This document shows, piece by piece, positions 63,023 through 64,000 of a stretch of DNA of 64,000 nt. A model generated the notes under the pieces. That model was not told where the DNA came from. It did no database searches and saw nothing but the letters and a program-made list of their open reading frames with translations. The position numbers and the translations under genes are program-made. Each line of letters opens with the position of its first letter. Positions within the stretch are counted from its first letter, which is position 1. Source of the stretch: Bilabrum cf. latius (taxonomy: Eukaryota > Bigyra: Bicosoecida > Bigyra > Bicosoecida); assembly GCA_965178125.1 (NCBI GenBank), contig OZ237761.1:558001-622000 (forward strand). The letters run 5' to 3'.

Positions 63023-63568
63023 ATGTCAAAATTTGAGAGTTATGAACCGAGCGAATTAATGGAACTTTTAGAAGAAGGAGCCGTAAAGAAAGCCAAGAAA
63101 TATATTAATCAATTCTTCTTTAAAACTTTTAAAGGGATATTTTTTAATAATACCGTAGAAGATAAATTTGAACTAGTGGATGAAGACGAATTAAATGGTT
63201 TGTATCTAACCCCTGATATGAAGACCGACAGCGCCAAAAATCCATTTGTTCCATACATTTATATGTTTTCTAGTGAGCCCCCGATTTATTATACAGGAAA
63301 TTTTGAGAGTAAAGACCCCATAATGACAATTAAAAAGAAGGACAAACCCATCAAATATATTAATTTGTCATACGGTCAATTTATACCCGAGGAAGTAGAG
63401 GAACCAGAAGAAGAAGAAGAACCAATAAGACCCAAGAAAAAGACTAAGAAGAGGAATAAGAAGAAACAAAAACGTGATAATAATAGAAATGTTGATAAAC
63501 CAGATGATGAAGATGATGATGAAGAAACCTTTAGAGACCAACTAAACGAGGCATTAAAAGATTTCTAA
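63023..63568 (+). CDS. viral hypothetical protein with charged tail
   Basis: 181 residues, TAA stop, no TAG. An N-terminal helical part (ELMELLEEGAVKKAKKYI), a folded middle (FVPYIYMFSSEPPIYYTG) and a highly charged C-terminus: acidic EEVEEPEEEEEP, basic PKKKTKKRNKKKQKR, then acidic DDEDDDEE. No family recognised. A short charged protein of this sort could be a nucleic-acid-binding or core protein of the virus. It is driven by the conserved promoter motif. Confidence 0.7.
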   Translation: MSKFESYEPSELMELLEEGAVKKAKKYINQFFFKTFKGIFFNNTVEDKFELVDEDELNGLYLTPDMKTDSAKNPFVPYIYMFSSEPPIYYTGNFESKDPIMTIKKKDKPIKYINLSYGQFIPEEVEEPEEEEEPIRPKKKTKKRNKKKQKRDNNRNVDKPDDEDDDEETFRDQLNEALKDF

Positions 63569-63643
63569 ATAATTTAATATTTCTACTAATATTAAATATG
63601 ATATCTTTATTAAAAGTTGAACACCTTGACCATCTAATAAAAG

Positions 63644-63822
63644 GGCTAGAATATTAAAATATATATGGTTATCTCTATATTAAAATCCATACGATGGCTA
63701 TATCCACAAATTGCGTATTAGTATATGTATTATTTAGCAAAACGTGGATGGATTAGCTTTATGAAGATGATTTGATTGATAACGTATTTCTAGCCCAAAA
63801 GTTCCATCACTTTAGAAGGTTG
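63644..63822. repeat. dispersed viral intergenic repeat, copy 3
   Basis: Contains GGGCTAGAAT, CCATACGATGGCTATATCCA, CAAATTGCGTAT, GCAAAACGTGGATG and AGTTCCATCACTTTAGAAGG in the same order as copy 2. Lies between convergent genes. Confidence 0.9.
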
Positions 63823-63890
63823 TAATATAGCCCCTTCTAACTCCCATCATCAATATGTTAAATATTAATTTTATCATTAATATCTAATTA

Positions 63891-63985
63891 TTATTTACCA
63901 ATATGACATTTATAACAAATTGAATATTTCATATCTTTAATTCTAGACACTCCGCATTTTTTACACGCCTTTTTTCCATTGATGC
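63891..63985 (-). CDS. C-terminal end of a zinc-ribbon protein, truncated
   Basis: A minus-strand frame ending in TAA (63891-63893) encodes KKACKKCGVSRI...YSICYKCHIGK, a C-x2-C...C-x2-C zinc ribbon, and continues upstream to at least 63985. The AT-rich character ends near 63975, where a sequence shared with the left edge of the GC-rich retroelement (TTGATGCCAGAGTG) begins. The gene may therefore be interrupted by a second insertion just beyond the window. Confidence 0.45.
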
Positions 63986-64000
63986 CAGAGTGTACGCGCA
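63975..64000. mobile_element. possible edge of a second GC-rich insert
   Basis: The 14-mer TTGATGCCAGAGTG at about 63978-63991 also occurs at about 52631-52644 near the left edge of the retroelement, followed in both by a cgcg-containing stretch. Too short to prove. Confidence 0.35.

Larger units (their letters stand above)
51014..64000. mobile_element. endogenous virophage / Polinton-like virus (partial, left part)
   Basis: Base composition drops abruptly at about 51.01 kb and stays AT-rich to the window edge, apart from one GC-rich insert. The genes are those of virophages and Polinton-like viruses: compact PolB, primase-polymerase/helicase, GIY-YIG nuclease, small zinc-finger proteins and a beta-rich possible fibre protein. 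Intergenic motifs recur across it. Its ORFs contain in-frame TAG codons and stop with TAA or TGA, so they follow the same code as the flanking host genes. No capsid, packaging ATPase, protease or integrase is visible; these probably lie to the right. The left end falls within or beside a hemerythrin gene. Terminal repeats cannot be checked without the right end. Confidence 0.85.

Noticed and set aside
51014-64000. Bacterial or organellar contamination as the source of the AT-rich block
   Set aside because: Gene set is that of eukaryotic virophages/Polinton-like viruses, TAG is used as sense as in the flanks, and the junction falls inside a host gene; a chimeric contig cannot be fully excluded.

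Overview
The window looks like nuclear DNA of a protist with a compact, GC-rich genome (1-51.0 kb) that runs into a sharply AT-rich block (51.0-64.0 kb). The gene content is eukaryotic: a MyTH4 myosin, an ERK7/MAPK15 kinase, a Golgi-type sulfotransferase, a GH47 mannosidase and few short GT-AG introns. In-frame TAG codons recur throughout every long gene. At several aligned positions they fall where relatives or sister repeats have Gln, so I read UAG as glutamine with UGA and UAA as stops (the assignment of NCBI table 15). All twelve complete GC-rich genes end in TGA. Most entries below exist only under this code; with the standard code they fall apart into fragments.

Layout of the GC-rich part: a partial secreted protein (1-1.57 kb, -); a 3386-aa myosin with a 100-aa-repeat tail and a MyTH4 domain (2.1-12.5 kb, +); a galactose-sulfotransferase-like protein (-); a MAPK15-like kinase (-, three exons); an ankyrin-type protein ending in a CaaX box (+); a BPL_N amidotransferase-like protein with an MGC N-terminus (-); a chlorophyll-b-reductase-like SDR (+); a repeat-rich unknown protein (-); an SDR fused to CbiX-type chelatase domains (-); GH47 (-); a frameshifted ankyrin-like relic (-); then a divergent pair made of a PAPS/APS reductase-ATP sulfurylase fusion (-) and a MET10-like sulfite reductase flavoprotein (+); an HMMR-like coiled-coil protein (+); and a hemerythrin gene cut off at 51.0 kb. 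Sulfate activation, PAPS/APS reduction, sulfite reduction and probably siroheme iron insertion therefore sit within 15 kb.

The AT-rich block is an endogenous virophage or Polinton-like virus. It carries a protein-primed-type PolB, a primase-polymerase/helicase, a GIY-YIG nuclease with a zinc finger, small zinc-finger proteins, virus-type hypothetical proteins, a conserved promoter-like motif before at least five genes and three dispersed intergenic repeats. It also uses UAG as sense, so it is adapted to this host code. A GC-rich insert (52.6-55.1 kb) with 81-bp direct repeats, a gag-like ORF and the end of a tyrosine recombinase lies inside it and looks like a cut-down Ngaro/DIRS retroelement. 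The last bases of the window may be the edge of a second copy.

GC-rich host, AT-rich endogenous virophage and Ngaro-type retroelements nested in it is the arrangement described for the bicosoecid flagellate Cafeteria. A stramenopile of that kind is my best guess for the host, but this is inference. The viral capsid genes are not in the window and probably lie beyond the right edge.
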